The notes beneath the pieces were generated by a model. The model saw nothing but the letters and a program-made list of their open reading frames with translations, was not told the origin of the DNA and ran no database searches. A stretch of DNA of 64,000 bases, taken from contig BQMF02000280.1 of the NCBI GenBank assembly GCA_027922465.2, positions 527,758-591,757 of the forward strand. The letters are read 5' to 3'. Shown piece by piece: positions 21,594 through 34,000 of the stretch. The stretch's first letter is position 1. Every line of letters starts with the position of its first letter. The translations under genes were made by a program, and so were the position numbers. This DNA is from Turritopsis dohrnii. Taxonomy: Eukaryota; Cnidaria; Hydrozoa; Anthoathecata; Oceaniidae.

Positions 21594-23540
21594 ATTAAGT
21601 ATAGAAGTGCAGTGGGGTGCAGATTTTTCTTAATAATTCTATTAAAAAAAATTACAGGAAATTAAGGAAGCCATAGAAAGCTAGCTGAGATAATGTTTTT
21701 TGAAAATATGTAACAGTTGTACCCAGAAAAACTTCAGGGAATTCGTTTCAGCCGGCAAAAGTTCTCGTCATGAACGATCTTCTTATCACCACTTCTTCTT
21801 CACTTTTGATGATGTTCCTTCGCGCGCTTTCCACTTTTTATATTTTGTTAACCTTCCTTGGTCATATTTGCTTCGATTTAAAATACAAAGAAACAAATTA
21901 CAGTAGAAAGTGGATGTTGTAGCTCTTATTTCTCACTGTATATAAGTGTGGCCACGAGCTAATTTTTCCGAAAATTTTGAAAAAATCTTCACGTCTTTTC
22001 GAGCATGCGCAGACTGAATTTCCCGTATCTCGGCGTAACTGGATGGCCGTGCTTACTGTCCAAACCTAGCGGTTTTTTGAAATCTCGTGCGAATGTTTAC
22101 ACGAAACCAAAGTCACGCATTTCAGTCGAAGAAATTCACAACAAAGAACCAACCAAAAGGATCCCAAAGGATCTTTAGTCAGTATAATTAAAGAAGATGC
22201 ACGTTTCCAAAACTGAAAATGAAGAATAAAATCTCGAGCAGTAATTTATTATTATCTTGTAATGATTCAATGGTGACTTTTCGTATCGTTTTGTGAACAG
22301 AGAATGAAAAAGGTAGGTATATTATGCTTTTTTTGTTTTTGAATGTCTGGGATTTTATCTGAAAAAAGTTCATTGTTTGTTTCATGTGTGGGCTGTAGTG
22401 CTTTTTAAGCTCGGGATACGTACAGCTCAGCTTAAGTTCCACCTCCAAATGTCTGTCTAGTCAGCATCACTTTAGCTATTTTAAGGTTATTTGCTTTGTA
22501 TAATGCTTTGAAATGCAGTATTGTTTTTTGTTGGTGATCAGTGTAGTTTTTAGGTTACCAATGTCTCTAAGTATGAACAGTCTTCCTAATTTTAATAAAT
22601 ATATAATTCGAAACACTTCACATTCTGTATATAAAAAAAAATTTCAACTTTCAGTTATATATATATATGTATATAATATTTGGATCATGTATTTTTCATG
22701 ATCTAAATTTTTGTTTACTTTTTTGTTTGTGATACACTTTACATTTTTCTGTGCCTCCAAAATAAAGTAAATATTTTCTTTCGGATGCAAATAAATTTAA
22801 TGGTGGAATATACAGTTTAAAGTTTTTTAGTGTCAACAAAGTTTTTGTAGTGTCAATTAAGCTTTCATGAAGCTCTGAGGAAAACGTACACTTATAATAA
22901 TATAATAATTCTTCTGTAGTGTGATTGTTCTTTTCTAACTAAAAAGTTGTACAAAGTCAAAAAGCTATGTGTTTGTATTAGGGAAAAATGTCTCAATGTT
23001 TAAGCCTTTCTAGATACAAAAGATTTTTGTTTGTTTCCTGCTTGTGCTGTATACTTTTTAAGCTCTGTTTCCTCCTTAGCTCCAATGTTAAGTGGTTGTC
23101 TACTCTGCACCACTCTTGATTGATGATTTTCTAGCTATATTATACTGCCAATGCCCCTAATTACGAATGATCTTCCTAATCACACAAATTGAAATGTTCT
23201 GTGTATAAATTCAAAATACTTTATACAATTAGTAACACTACAAAATTTTCGGTATAAATTTATAGAGCATATACTTTTAACGATCAAGATTTTTGATTAC
23301 GTATTTGCAGCATTGGGAATTCTGTTTTATGTATATAATTAAGAAGATTGGAAGTACATATCATATCAAGTTTTAACATGATATTATGCTGTAAAGATCA
23401 TTCAACCTTTTTTTCGAATTTCTTAAAGAATTTTTATAAACTTTCTTCTATTTTGTTAGATTAAATTAGGTCATGTTCGGTTGATCGTTATGTCACACTT
23501 TTCTTTTATATGTAATTTGTGTATTGTTTATGTAATTATA
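21594..23540. other. upstream flank of RAG1-like gene
   Basis: No second gene, no RAG2-like frame and no inverted partner of the 3' flank recognised. AT-rich with a short TA microsatellite near 22655-22680. Confidence 0.35.
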
Positions 23541-23772
23541 TAGACGGGTTTCTGTGTTTACATTTTTCGAAGCGCAACGCGCATGCGCAAAAAAGTGGAG
23601 GCAAAACAAACTGATTGCCTCCACCATTTTTGCAGCGAAACAGTACATGCGAAGGTTATAAATTCTCACTTACTTGTAATTTCCTACTTTTTTACATATG
23701 TATCTGAAAATATATCATTATTCGAAGTTCATGTTGTGCATATGGATGTACAAACAGAAAAACAAGCTCTTC

Positions 23773-24332
23773 TGAGTTGATTTTCTATCGCTTTCCTCCA
23801 AAGAAAAGAGATGATCAAAGGAAAAGTATGGCTTAGTAAACTGAAGAGAAATATAAGTGCGGCCTTAAACAGATGCAGACATTGAAAATGCTAGATTGTG
23901 CAGTGCTCACTTCATATCAGGTAAACTAAATCATATTTTTTCAACTTTTTAAGGAAGTTCAGCTTTGTGTAAAATTATTTGTCAACTATTCTAGTTTGTT
24001 GTACCTCAACATACACAGTGTGTCAATACTGCATAACACAAAAAATATGTTTGGCTTAGGTTCAATGGACATATGAATAATGATGTCAATTTTCCATTTT
24101 CGTGTGAAACAAACTATGAAGTGTTCATATTTTCTTTTTAATAGGCAAAAAGTCTAATGACAAAGTGCAATCCATCTTCGTGTTTTCCAAGAGAACTCTT
24201 CTGATACAGACCACCAAAAGACTGAAAGATATGAGCACATATTCAAAAGAAGATTTTAGCCATAACCAGTACCCAAAGATCATGACGATGAGGAGACTTG
24301 ATGACAATGATGAAAATCTATCCCTATCGTAA
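23773..24332 (+). pseudogene. THAP zinc-finger fragments
   Basis: One frame gives FYRFPPKKRDDQRK, a frame shift follows, and a second frame gives VWLSKLKRN. After a further shift ARLCSAHFISGK ends at a splice donor; a following exon begins GKKSNDKVQSIF. These are the FP, W and C-x-x-HF landmarks of THAP domains in the right order. At least two frame disruptions mean it cannot be translated as one product. Confidence 0.6.
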
Positions 24333-24584
24333 GAAGGTCAGTAGACTTTATTATGAATAATGTGTTTGTGGAAAAGTTCCCTTTTGCTAATATCTTTGTC
24401 ATAGTATTTTTTTTTGCTAACTTGAAAAAGAACATCTGATTTATACACAGTGATCAGCAATGATATCTTATTTTTTAAGTCAAGATCTTGTGAAGCTTTT
24501 GTACATTCATTCTAATTTTTGTTAGTCTTGCTAAAGTTTTTCAAACATTGTATTTGTTTTAGACAAGAACAGCCTTAATGAACA

Positions 24585-24815
24585 TTGGCAGCTACAAATG
24601 AAGAACTACAATCAACCAAACATGATTTGGATAGTAGTAATGCCATGCTTTCCAAATATCCAATTGATCTTCGACACAGCATTAAAGAAAATCACAGATT
24701 AAAGAAAGCTATAATCAATATCAAGAATCAGAATTTGAAAGTATCAGAATTTGCTTGGGCTTTTCATATCACATATGTAAATATCTTGTGTCTTGTAGAT
24801 ATAAAGAAATTATAA
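24585..24815 (+). pseudogene. helical fragment downstream of THAP remnants
   Basis: A 76-residue frame with charged heptad-like spacing (ATNEELQSTKHDLDSSNAML) predicts a coiled coil, the usual segment after the THAP finger in such transposases. No catalytic motif follows before the element ends. Confidence 0.35.
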
Positions 24816-25455
24816 GCCTGTAATGACATATTCCTTTAATTTGTCTTTCCTAAACTCACTGGATGTTTTGATAAGGTAATTGTATGTGTCTGGCCAAGTG
24901 ATGTCTGGTAATCGAGCAACAGAAACCCAACCATCTGAAATGTTGTATGAGTCAATTTCTTAACATACTGTGCTTTATCACCATTTTCTATGCTTTTATA
25001 ATATCCAGAGTATGTTTCCCACACCATTTTAGTCAATGTTGAAAAAGAACACACGTGTTTGGAAATGGAAGATTTTCATTTTTTGTAATCACGCTTTCAA
25101 AACATGATTGAAAAAGATTGAAAAGCTTCACGTGTTTGTTAAGCAATACATAAATCTGATTGGGAGAATCACAATTTTCAATCAAACGATATTTTTTCTT
25201 GATCAACTATAATTTTATGAATGCCAATTTATTTTCGAAGTAGAGTCATCGAGCGCAAGAAAACAATATTTTACAAGGCTTTGTTGCTCTTACAATTTCA
25301 AAAACAAAGATGGCTAAGTTTTATGTGTACATTTAGAGGTCCATTTTTAATATTTCTCATACATTTTCCGTGTTTATTTACGTTTTTTGCCTCCAAAACC
25401 GCGCATGGGACTGGGAACGACAACATGATACGTCACACGGAAACCCGTCTATATA

Positions 25456-26055
25456 AGAGTACTTTTTACATTTTTCACTCTCATTCAAACATTCAAAAGA
25501 GTGAACATATAATTTCAAATCATTTATTCATGAAAATTTTCACTGGTAGCACATTTTTGGCCAGCTGTTTGAACACATTTAACTTTAAATTTCAATAACA
25601 AAACTCATTTTACTTTGTGTGTTACAATTCCCACCTGCTGTACCTCTCAGTCTACACTGAGCAGCAGTCAATGTTGTACTGTATTGTATTGTATTGTTCA
25701 ATCATTCAAAATCATTCAAGTTTCAAGAATGTTATTGTTAGTCTTCCATCTTTCATACTTCAGCTGATTTTGCAGAAATCTTTCTGCCCGTAAGGGCATC
25801 TTGTTTGTATTAGGTCTAGTTTCCATACAGCTGCTCGTGAGAATTTTGCCGACGCATGCACATAAAATAAAAATAACCGCTGACAGAGATTTGCTCTTGA
25901 TCTTGCTTTACATGGTATCACTTCCATTCATGACTTTTGATTTAAACTTTGGCGCTTCTTTACTTTTATAACAATGACTTCAAGTAGTACCAGCAACTAT
26001 TATCACAAAATTAACAAATTATAATTAGGTATTGTTTTACGTGGCTGGCCACACT
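25456..26055. other. no gene recognised
   Basis: Contains a short GTATT pentanucleotide run near 25678-25696; otherwise nothing recognisable. Confidence 0.35.
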
Positions 26056-26290
26056 CAGTTGCTATTGCATCTGTTTTCCAGGTGGGAACACGGCTTAGGT
26101 TGAAGTATTGACACTCTCATGAGAGACACAAACCCAATCAAGGGCCCATGCTCTCCTGGATATGACCTCCTGCAAAACCCGCTGTATCATCAACCTAATT
26201 TCCCTCACATGGCACGGGTTGACCCGACGCTGTGGCATGTCCACTCGTGCATGGTTAATCGCCGCCAAGGGGGAATTGAACCCCGATCTC
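26056..26290 (-). mobile_element. tRNA-derived SINE (reverse orientation)
   Basis: On the minus strand the sequence includes a B-box-like GGGTTCAATTCCCC near 26270-26283, with a tRNA-like stretch before it. The remaining body continues to about 26056. GC content is higher than in the surroundings. Boundaries are approximate. Confidence 0.45.
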
Positions 26291-28740
26291 TCGCATGAAT
26301 TCCGAGAGTGATAGCCACAACATTACGGAAGCACTGAAAGCGTTATCAACTTTATTTTACCGATCCTTATGCAGCATTGAAAGTGCCGGTAGTAAAGCTT
26401 TACTGATGAGAGGAATATAGGCGTTTGACCATGGCTTCTTGAAAAATAGCACCAAAAAGGACCAGTGAAAAAAAGATCGGGACAAACATCTTTGAGCCGG
26501 CGTTGAAAGGATAATTTATGTTGGCCAGCCGCCAAGGCCCATGAACAACTGTTAGCATGCCGTTTGGTGAAGATTATTTTGTTCTATCCCATTTTTGAAA
26601 AACAATGAGCCCCGACTGTTTTCAAACTTTTCAGGATTATTTTGTTCTACCACCGTGACTCATGTTCAAAAAATGCGCAAAATATCCTTCAAACGGCAGT
26701 CTTATCTTGTTTTATCTCCTTATTAGTTATAACCCGGTAAAAATTATTATGTGCTATCTCCAAAAGCTAAGTAAATACGGCTTATTCTATGTACAGCTTG
26801 ATACGGGGTTATTACGATGCCCTTAAGCCACCGTTAGATCATCTTGTAAATAGTTCCTGTAAATATTCTTAGTCATATTGATTGAGCTGTCTCCAGCTGA
26901 GATATTTTCTACACTTGAGTAGAGAGAATGTAAATCGAAAAAGATGCAAATACAAATGCAATCAGACCGCATTAAGAACTTCAGTCAACTTGCTGCATTA
27001 CTTATCTGTTCCGTATTTTACATTAAAACAGTTGTTTATCGCAAAAACACTCCTATCATATCTCCTATAAAGAAAAAAAAATATACCCAATACTTTTGAA
27101 CAGGCTAAACTAACCAAGATAAAAGAAACCCAGAAAATCTACCAAAAAATCTCCAAAAATCCCGTTTGCGAAAGTTTTGAAAGCTGACAGATTGATTTCA
27201 AAGGCAAAAAATCTTAAAAGTTGTTAATGTTTATTTATGTTTATTTACAATTCCTGGTTCATCGCTGCTAAATATAAAATGATGGCAGTCAGTATCACAT
27301 ATGGGATCTTGTTAAAGTATTTTGACAACATGGTAGCCCAATCATACACATGAACCATAATTTGACCATCATGAGTACAAACAAGTTTTGTAATGTTGCA
27401 TTTTCCCAAGAGAAAACAAATTTCATCATCAAATCAAAATTATTATTGTTATTATTATTATTTGGCATACTTATACAGGTTGCCTTTTTTCAGATAAAAT
27501 CTGTTATCAATAAAGGGCCTGTTATAAAGCCTAAAGTATATAAAAGTAAAATATACAAAGTAAAACCTATTAAAACCACTGCTAAATTCTGTCAGGGAAA
27601 AGAAAAATTTGGAATAGAATTAGACAGTAGGAATTAAAGAAAAAAGAAACTAATGGAATTAAGTGATCAATAAGTGATCAATGTCAGAGATCAATGTCGA
27701 AATTAAGTTGTTGATTTTTTCTCTTGTGTTTGTGTTTGTTATTTGCATTGTTCTGTTTCACTTTTTTATTCTATCACCTTGTAAAAACAGTATTTCCATC
27801 CATTGAAATAGATGTACGTACATGATGTCACAACTAATATCAACAGCTAATAGCAACACACCACCTTGTGGCGTATGTCTGAAAAAAACCTACATTCAAG
27901 ATGTACATCAGGTCGTTTTTTGCGCCCTTCTGCAGATTATGGGCATAGTTAACGTTCTTGTTGTGTCTCGATACGGTGGGATGTTGTTAGGACCTGATCA
28001 GGGAGATTCTTGAAATCGACTAGCCTGTTACACGAAAAAAATCAATATAATTCCCTACAAATCTATAGAAAAGCAGTTTCGTGTAAATGAAACATGATTT
28101 ATCCGAATCCCGCTAATTACCACCTATCCCCGTGTTGAAAATTTCATCTATCAAATAATTGGTTTGGACGCTGCACAAGCCCAAGATGTTACATTTCCTG
28201 GCAGTTTGGAAATACATTGGACAAGGTTGGAAAGGTTCCTGTGGCCGGTGTAGTTTCTGGGCGTAATCCTAGTTATAATGAACATGTCCTAAGAAAGAGC
28301 AAGGTGCGTGCTTTTGATGGCCTAAGTGTTGTACGGATGCTGCAGATGTTGCACACTGGTATTGGTAGCATCTAATTTCTTCGTTAGCTTCCTCAATTAT
28401 GGCTGTTGCTGTAACAAAGACGTTTATGACTGTCTGAAGCATTCGCAATTTTGTATATCAAATTGTTGTTTTGTTGGCAAGTTGCACATACATCTGTCGT
28501 TGGTTTTGCAACAACTATCCACGGTGTCGGGTCATTCCATTATGTGGTGAAGGTGCTGTAGCAAATGGAATTTTCGACTTGATGCAACACTCCTTGTAAT
28601 ATTCCCAGATTCCTTTCTTTGTATCTGACGATGGTATCAAAGAAATTGCCTAGTCTCGATATCCGGGGACCATAACCTGGCAAAATCACTGCATTTATTT
28701 ATTTACGAATGTTTACCCAGGATAGCCTCTTCAGTTCCTT
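26291..28740. other. no gene recognised
   Basis: Only low-complexity or short frames, such as a leucine-rich stretch near 27350-27637 that reads like a chance ATT/TTA repeat translation. Confidence 0.3.
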
Positions 28741-29001
28741 AAGGTACTGTTATCAATGAGGGTCCTGCGAAGGAGGTCCTAGAGCATTTAAAGCCCCCAT
28801 TTGGGCTACGGAAGCTGTAATGACAGGAACCGCTCAACTAGACAACCACCCTAGACATCATTCCTACTCTCTTGCTGAGTGCTAAGCAGAGAGGATTGAT
28901 TCACACTGTTATAGTCGCTGGCATGACTCGGTCGGGGATTGAACCCGCGACCTCCCGAACAGGAAGCGAACACTCTACCACAAGGCTACCAGTCGGTAGT
29001 T
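28741..29001 (-). mobile_element. tRNA-derived SINE (reverse orientation)
   Basis: On the minus strand the element starts near 29001 with CTACCGACTGGTAGCCTTGT and an A-box-like GGTAGAGTGTTCG, then the B-box GCGGGTTCAATCCCC at about 28945-28959. The body continues to about 28741. The head is close to a full tRNA, but the arms do not pair well enough for a functional tRNA. Confidence 0.65.
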
Positions 29002-30543
29002 GTTCAGCCTATTAAAACGTTTGACATAAACATTAGTTTCGAAAGAATGCGCGTGTGTTAGCAGGCAAGTGTTTGGTGTTACCATGTGATCGAGCAGTTA
29101 GACCATTCGTCCGGTAATGGTCTAGAAGACTGTAAAACTTTTGCGATTCCATATTGATCAGAAACAGAAACGTCTAACGACATATGCGACGTCCATACAG
29201 GGAAAATGTCAAACATTTCTCAGTTTTTGATGTTGGTGACGATGTCAATTGAAAAAAACATGTCTTTTTCATCGTTTGTAAGGCCCAACATATTATTTCG
29301 ACACTGTATTTCCTCAACTGTAAAAAGCCCGGTGCAATGGTTTCGCTGGGGCTCAATCTACACCTGCAAACCCTTTCCAAAAACTCATTTACCTTGCATT
29401 CCTCATTTTACATTTCGGGCTCTTCAATCAAATGTCCATGGCGGCCAGTTTGTTAATAACATAATTTGACAACAACTATAATGATTGCAAATGTTTGTAA
29501 GACTATCTAGAAATTTACGGCAAGTCTTAACACGTGAGGTGTGAATTCTTTTGGTGAAGTGTCGTCCTAGTGGCTGTTGATTAAATTACCAGTCTCGTTT
29601 AAAACTACAACTGTTTAAAATCCTCGGTGAAATCAGCTAACTCAACATTTATTCGGCCATTTTGTTGTCAACGTAATCTAACAGACGTCAGTGCATCAGG
29701 GTTCTGGGCTTCTGGTCAAAGAGCATTTTTCGACATAAAGGGTCATAGGCCTGAACGCTCAACGATACAAGAACCAGGAACTCTCAGAGAAAAAGCGACA
29801 ATATAATGAACGAGTGTTATAAGTTGAGAATGGCTCCTTTACACCACTCGTGTTTTCGATGAATGGTGCGATGGCGAAGGAATGCATCATATTCTACAAA
29901 AGATTAGGTGAAATGTATGCCGAAAAGAAGAAAATTCGAGTTAGCGACACCACAAGTTCGATTCGAACGAAGACGTCATTTTCACTACTACTATCAGATG
30001 CATTCGGGGTTCCAGATCGAGAAAGCCTTGTTCGCTGGAAAATCTGGACCTAATTCATCCAAAATCGATGATTCAGGACGAATGAACATATCATCAAATT
30101 CGTTTGATCGATCCAACTATTTGTATTCACGAAGATAAAAGTCATGTACTATGTATATTATTATAGATAAATATACATGAGAGTTATTGAAAAAAAAAAA
30201 TCTAACAACAATTTCGAACGTGACACTAATGATACTAATCCCAAGCCGATTCTTGGACGGTTCTTACTAGCCCTAATCGGCATAATTCTGTTAAAATTCG
30301 TTTACATACTTCAAATAAGAAAGTTATTTAACATTTTGCCGAAGCAGTTACTTCATCTAAGTGTTTTACTTTCCTTGCGACGTTGTTTTTGTTCCTTGTC
30401 GTTAAAGAGGTCCAAGTGAAAAGACAGGCCAATGCATGTAGAAACCATCCAATCGACGAGGCTTCGAAAGGGTGATTTCATTTGATAATTTGAAAAAAAA
30501 TGAACTGTTCAAGAAACGAACGTTGTGGACATCAGAGATAAAA
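29002..30543. other. possible decayed coding sequence
   Basis: Short overlapping frames at 29850-30138 are basic and aromatic-rich (FERRRHFHYYYQMH) but have no recognisable domain. Nothing else seen. Confidence 0.25.
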
Positions 30544-31299
30544 ATGATCGGTTCAGTGAAAAGCTCAGCATCACGAGTACCCACTTTCGCACTTATATAT
30601 TTCGACGAGGATCGGTCGACAGTAATCTTGAAAACATCGGTAAATAATAAGGCGGACAAGGTAGAGGAAGATGACCTCTGCGAAGTGACTTTCAAAAACA
30701 AACCGTTTACGGGGAAAATTATAGGTCTGCGTGGTAAGTAATCATGAGAAACTTCTCTACGAAACTACAAGCAAAACATACATAAAAACCTACTTGATGT
30801 TGTTGCAGATTCAACAAACGAACTAGATGTGATAGAAGAGCAGTATTTTACCAAGCAAGGGCAATAAAAAAAGAAAATTCGACGAGGTGAGGATCAATTT
30901 TTAATTAAATCTATGTGTTGCATTGGTTTCTGTGACATGCCCTGGTTTCTATAAAAAATGTCTTCATTTTGACAAACTACCTTCATTATCAGATCATCTT
31001 TTTAGATCTCTGACGTCAATGATAGCTGCAAAAGGAGAGAGCAGTTACCGTAAATGACCGAATGAGCGCCCGGGGCAGCTAATTCGTTCGGGGCGCTTAT
31101 TAAATTTTTTTATAATCACGATATATTTAGAAAAACGATATATTTTTTATGTTTATACAACCTATATAACAGTGCTAAATATCAATGTCTTCATCTTCCT
31201 CCTGCTCTGAATCGATCATCAGAAATCCGGGTGTTGCTTCCGCAACGTCATCCTCATTGATATTTATCTGCTGAAGAAACGGATTGGTATCTTCTTCTG

Positions 31300-31900
31300 T
31301 CAAAATTGAAAGTTGACTTTCCAAAATTTCTTTTCCTTTGTGACATGACCTTCCTTAAAACAATGAATCTTTCCATCCTCACTTCCATCGACTGCCAAGT
31401 TGAGGACACATGATTTGAATGACGTTTTGATCGTTTCTGAACTTATTTGTTCTGAAGGATCCATTATACGATAGTTCGGCGGGGTGGAGCCTTCAGATTT
31501 CCAGCCACAGTGAACTGTTTGATCCCTTTTTCTGCTAACCATTTGTCGTACATTTCAGTTGCATAAGCTTTGAAAAGGCTTGTTCCAACTCACATCAGGG
31601 AGGGGCCCCAGGAATGATGGACACTTCAATCTTTTTAGCTTTAAGAGAGGACTTTACACTATCCTCGATGTGGCATTCATAAGAGTCCCATACAAGATAG
31701 CGCTGACTAAAAGAAAATGTTCCTAGAACTTTGTTGATCCATGCGAGAATTAGTTCTGTGTTCATCAGGCGTTTGGAGATTATGACAGCCTTTAAACTCT
31801 TTATCGAGTGCTGTCACTTCATGTTTAGCACCTTTAAAAACAATAAAAGGTGGTAATTTGGTTCCATCTGCTTTGGCAGTAAGACAGACTAATACAGATT
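31300..31900 (-). pseudogene. pogo/Tigger-type DDE transposase fragments
   Basis: From 5' to 3' on the minus strand: CLTAKADGTKLPPFIVFKGA, then after a frame change ELILAWINKVLGTF and RYLVWDSYECHIEDSVKSSL, then KKIEVSIIPG, and finally SSETIKTSFKSC with DGSEDG. These are the ADG-K-L-P, WD-x-x-x-x-H and IPGG landmarks of the pogo DDE domain. Several frame changes and a stop break the sequence. The N-terminal helix-turn-helix/CENP-B part is absent. Confidence 0.7.
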
Positions 31901-32084
31901 AAAAAACAATCAAAACAATATTCCAGTTTTTCGAATTTGTAGAAAAGAGAATTGATTTCCTTAAGGCTGAAATACACTATCATTTTTCAATGATACATTC
32001 CAATGACATTGAAATTTAAAAATTTTGGCGCGAATACACTATCATTGAAAATTACAAACATAGACTCTGAGGAAGAAACAGCAG

Positions 32085-32297
32085 CTGCTGTCGTTATCAA
32101 AAAAGAGAGTTGAACGCAGAAAATCAAAAGAAAGAAGTGCATGGGTAAAGGCATGGCTAAATAGACGAAATGAACTTGGCATCTATAATATCCTCATGCA
32201 TGAACTACGCGTGGGGGAAATCGCAGAATATACGAGATTTTTAAGAATGCCACCGAGTATTTTCGATGAGCTGCTTCATCTCATAGACGTTGACTAG
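32085..32297 (+). pseudogene. Harbinger transposase N-terminal fragment
   Basis: Translation gives ERSAWVKAWLNRRNELGIYN, then a YTRFLRMPPSIFDELLHLI stretch, and a stop at 32295. It is homologous to the remnant at 9640-9825 but clearly diverged, so it belongs to a related subfamily. The DDE domain is missing. Confidence 0.75.
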
Positions 32298-32430
32298 TAT
32301 CCCGGGTAAAAACTTTTTACCGAACTTAACTTCGAAAACATTAGGTCAAATCCACCATTCCCGTGTACGTACCCTGTGACGAAAAAATAAATCATAGAAT
32401 CGCAACTCAAAAACATCCCAGGAGGCGTCG
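32285..32430 (-). repeat. fragment of the 61-63 kb tandem element
   Basis: Starting CTAGTATCCCGGGTAAAAAC, this matches the reverse complement of the 3' end of the last unit in the array at 61251-63495 (about 63370-63495). Shared parts include ACTTTTTACCGAACTTAACTT and the stretch around TACGTACCCTGTGA. It shows that the array unit is a dispersed mobile repeat. Confidence 0.7.
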
Positions 32431-33518
32431 CTCGCCACCCATGTTCAGTATGCGTTGTGTCGCAGAATTTAACTCTTGCAAAAGTTTCTTTTCAGGTATT
32501 AATTTTTTAATTCATTTCTTACATTCAGAAAATTTAAAACAGAAACACATGGCTCAGAATATATATTCATACGCAGAAGAGAAGTAACTTTAATGTAAAA
32601 ATATGCAATATATAACACAGAACCGTTTACTAAGACATACAAAACCAAACATTGAATAACATTACAAAAATGATACCTTCCAACTTTTTCTTTTGTTCAA
32701 AAGCTACTTCTGGACTGCAACCATTAATGAATTTTTGAAATGATATAGTTAGTTCTTCCCAAAACCATCAACATCATGATTAAAACCATGAGTTTCATTT
32801 CTTCATGCTTTTTTTATTATTGCCTAAAAGAATAATGTTTCAATTGTAATACCGAAAAAAAAAAGAAACAAAAAAAAAAAAGGAAATTCAAGTACGTATT
32901 TATCCTAAAAACAATAACTAAGAAGAAAAATTTACACAAAAGATAAAAAGTCACAAATAAAATCATAAATTCAAAGTTATATACCTAGGCATAGTACGTA
33001 AACGATTACCATAACACAAAATATGCATAAACGCGATAAAATATAAACTTAAGAAAAATACAGCCAACAACACTTATTTTTTGTAAGATAGTTTCATTGC
33101 ACAGTCATTAAGTAAGTAAATCTTAAGTAACCCTCTCGACATTATAACCCATCATGCTTCATTTCTATTTTAACAGATCAAAACATTAAAAAAACATATA
33201 CAAAAAACCTAATCATGCTATGACGAAATCTAAAGAAAAACAAAAGAAAGTAAAAGAAACTTTGAAAATGTATTAACCTTAAAAATAATAATTAAAAACA
33301 CAAACGTAATGACAGAATTAGTATAGCTGAAAAATTTTTAACATATGAAAACATTCGTGGAGCCATTTTTTATTTCCAGTTCAAAGCTCCTCTCTGCTGG
33401 AAAATTCAAAACACAACAGTAAACATCCCTCTTATCCTTTATGTATCCACTAATACTAACTGTGTTTAACTAAATAGATACTATTTTAACTTTACCTCTC
33501 AATACCAATTCACATCAT

Positions 33519-34000
33519 CAGTCAGGTACATATCTCTAAAACGGAAATAACTTCCATATGGGGAAAGAATTTCCAGATAAGGAAAAAAAACTAAGGCTCA
33601 AATAAGGAAATTATTTCCAGAAAAGGAAATCAAAAACACGTTTTTCCATTTCCGAAGTTGCGCACTGAAGACCGACCATTTAATCGAAGATTAAAACAAT
33701 AGTTGGGAGATATGTGAACTTTTATCCGGAGGTGTAAAGAAATCTACCGAAGAAATTCGAAGGAACGACTCTTTTTTGATAGGATTTCCAGATTTGGAAA
33801 CAACCGAACCATAATGGTAGACGAAGCTTTGCAAACTCGTGGTCGCTTTTGTCGTTGCGTTGTGAACATGGAGCAACAAAGTCAATATGAGCACCAGACG
33901 GTAGCAATGCAAGAAATCTTGAATTTTCCTTATCTGGAAACTCTTTCCCCATATGGAAATTATTTCCATTTTAGAGATATGTACCTAACTGATCATCATA
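33519..34000. mobile_element. inverted-repeat MITE nested in the Harbinger element
   Basis: About 70 bp starting ATCAGTCAGGTACATATCTC and running through CCATATGGGGAAAG to TTTCCAGATAAGG is repeated in reverse complement at 33917-34000 with few mismatches. The interior is non-coding. No target duplication could be fixed. Confidence 0.65.

Larger units (their letters stand above)
23541..25451 (+). mobile_element. degraded THAP-domain DNA transposon
   Basis: Terminal inverted repeats TAGACGGGTTTCTGTGT (left) and TAGACGGGTTTCCGTGTGACG (right, reversed) are flanked by TATA on both sides (23537-23540; 25452-25455). The interior holds broken THAP-like exons and a coiled-coil-like frame but no recognisable catalytic domain. 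The superfamily is uncertain: THAP domains occur in P, Kolobok and other transposases. Confidence 0.65.

Noticed and set aside
28741..29001. Functional tRNA gene
   Set aside because: A- and B-box-like motifs are present, but the acceptor and other arms do not pair and a long non-tRNA body follows; a SINE explains it better.
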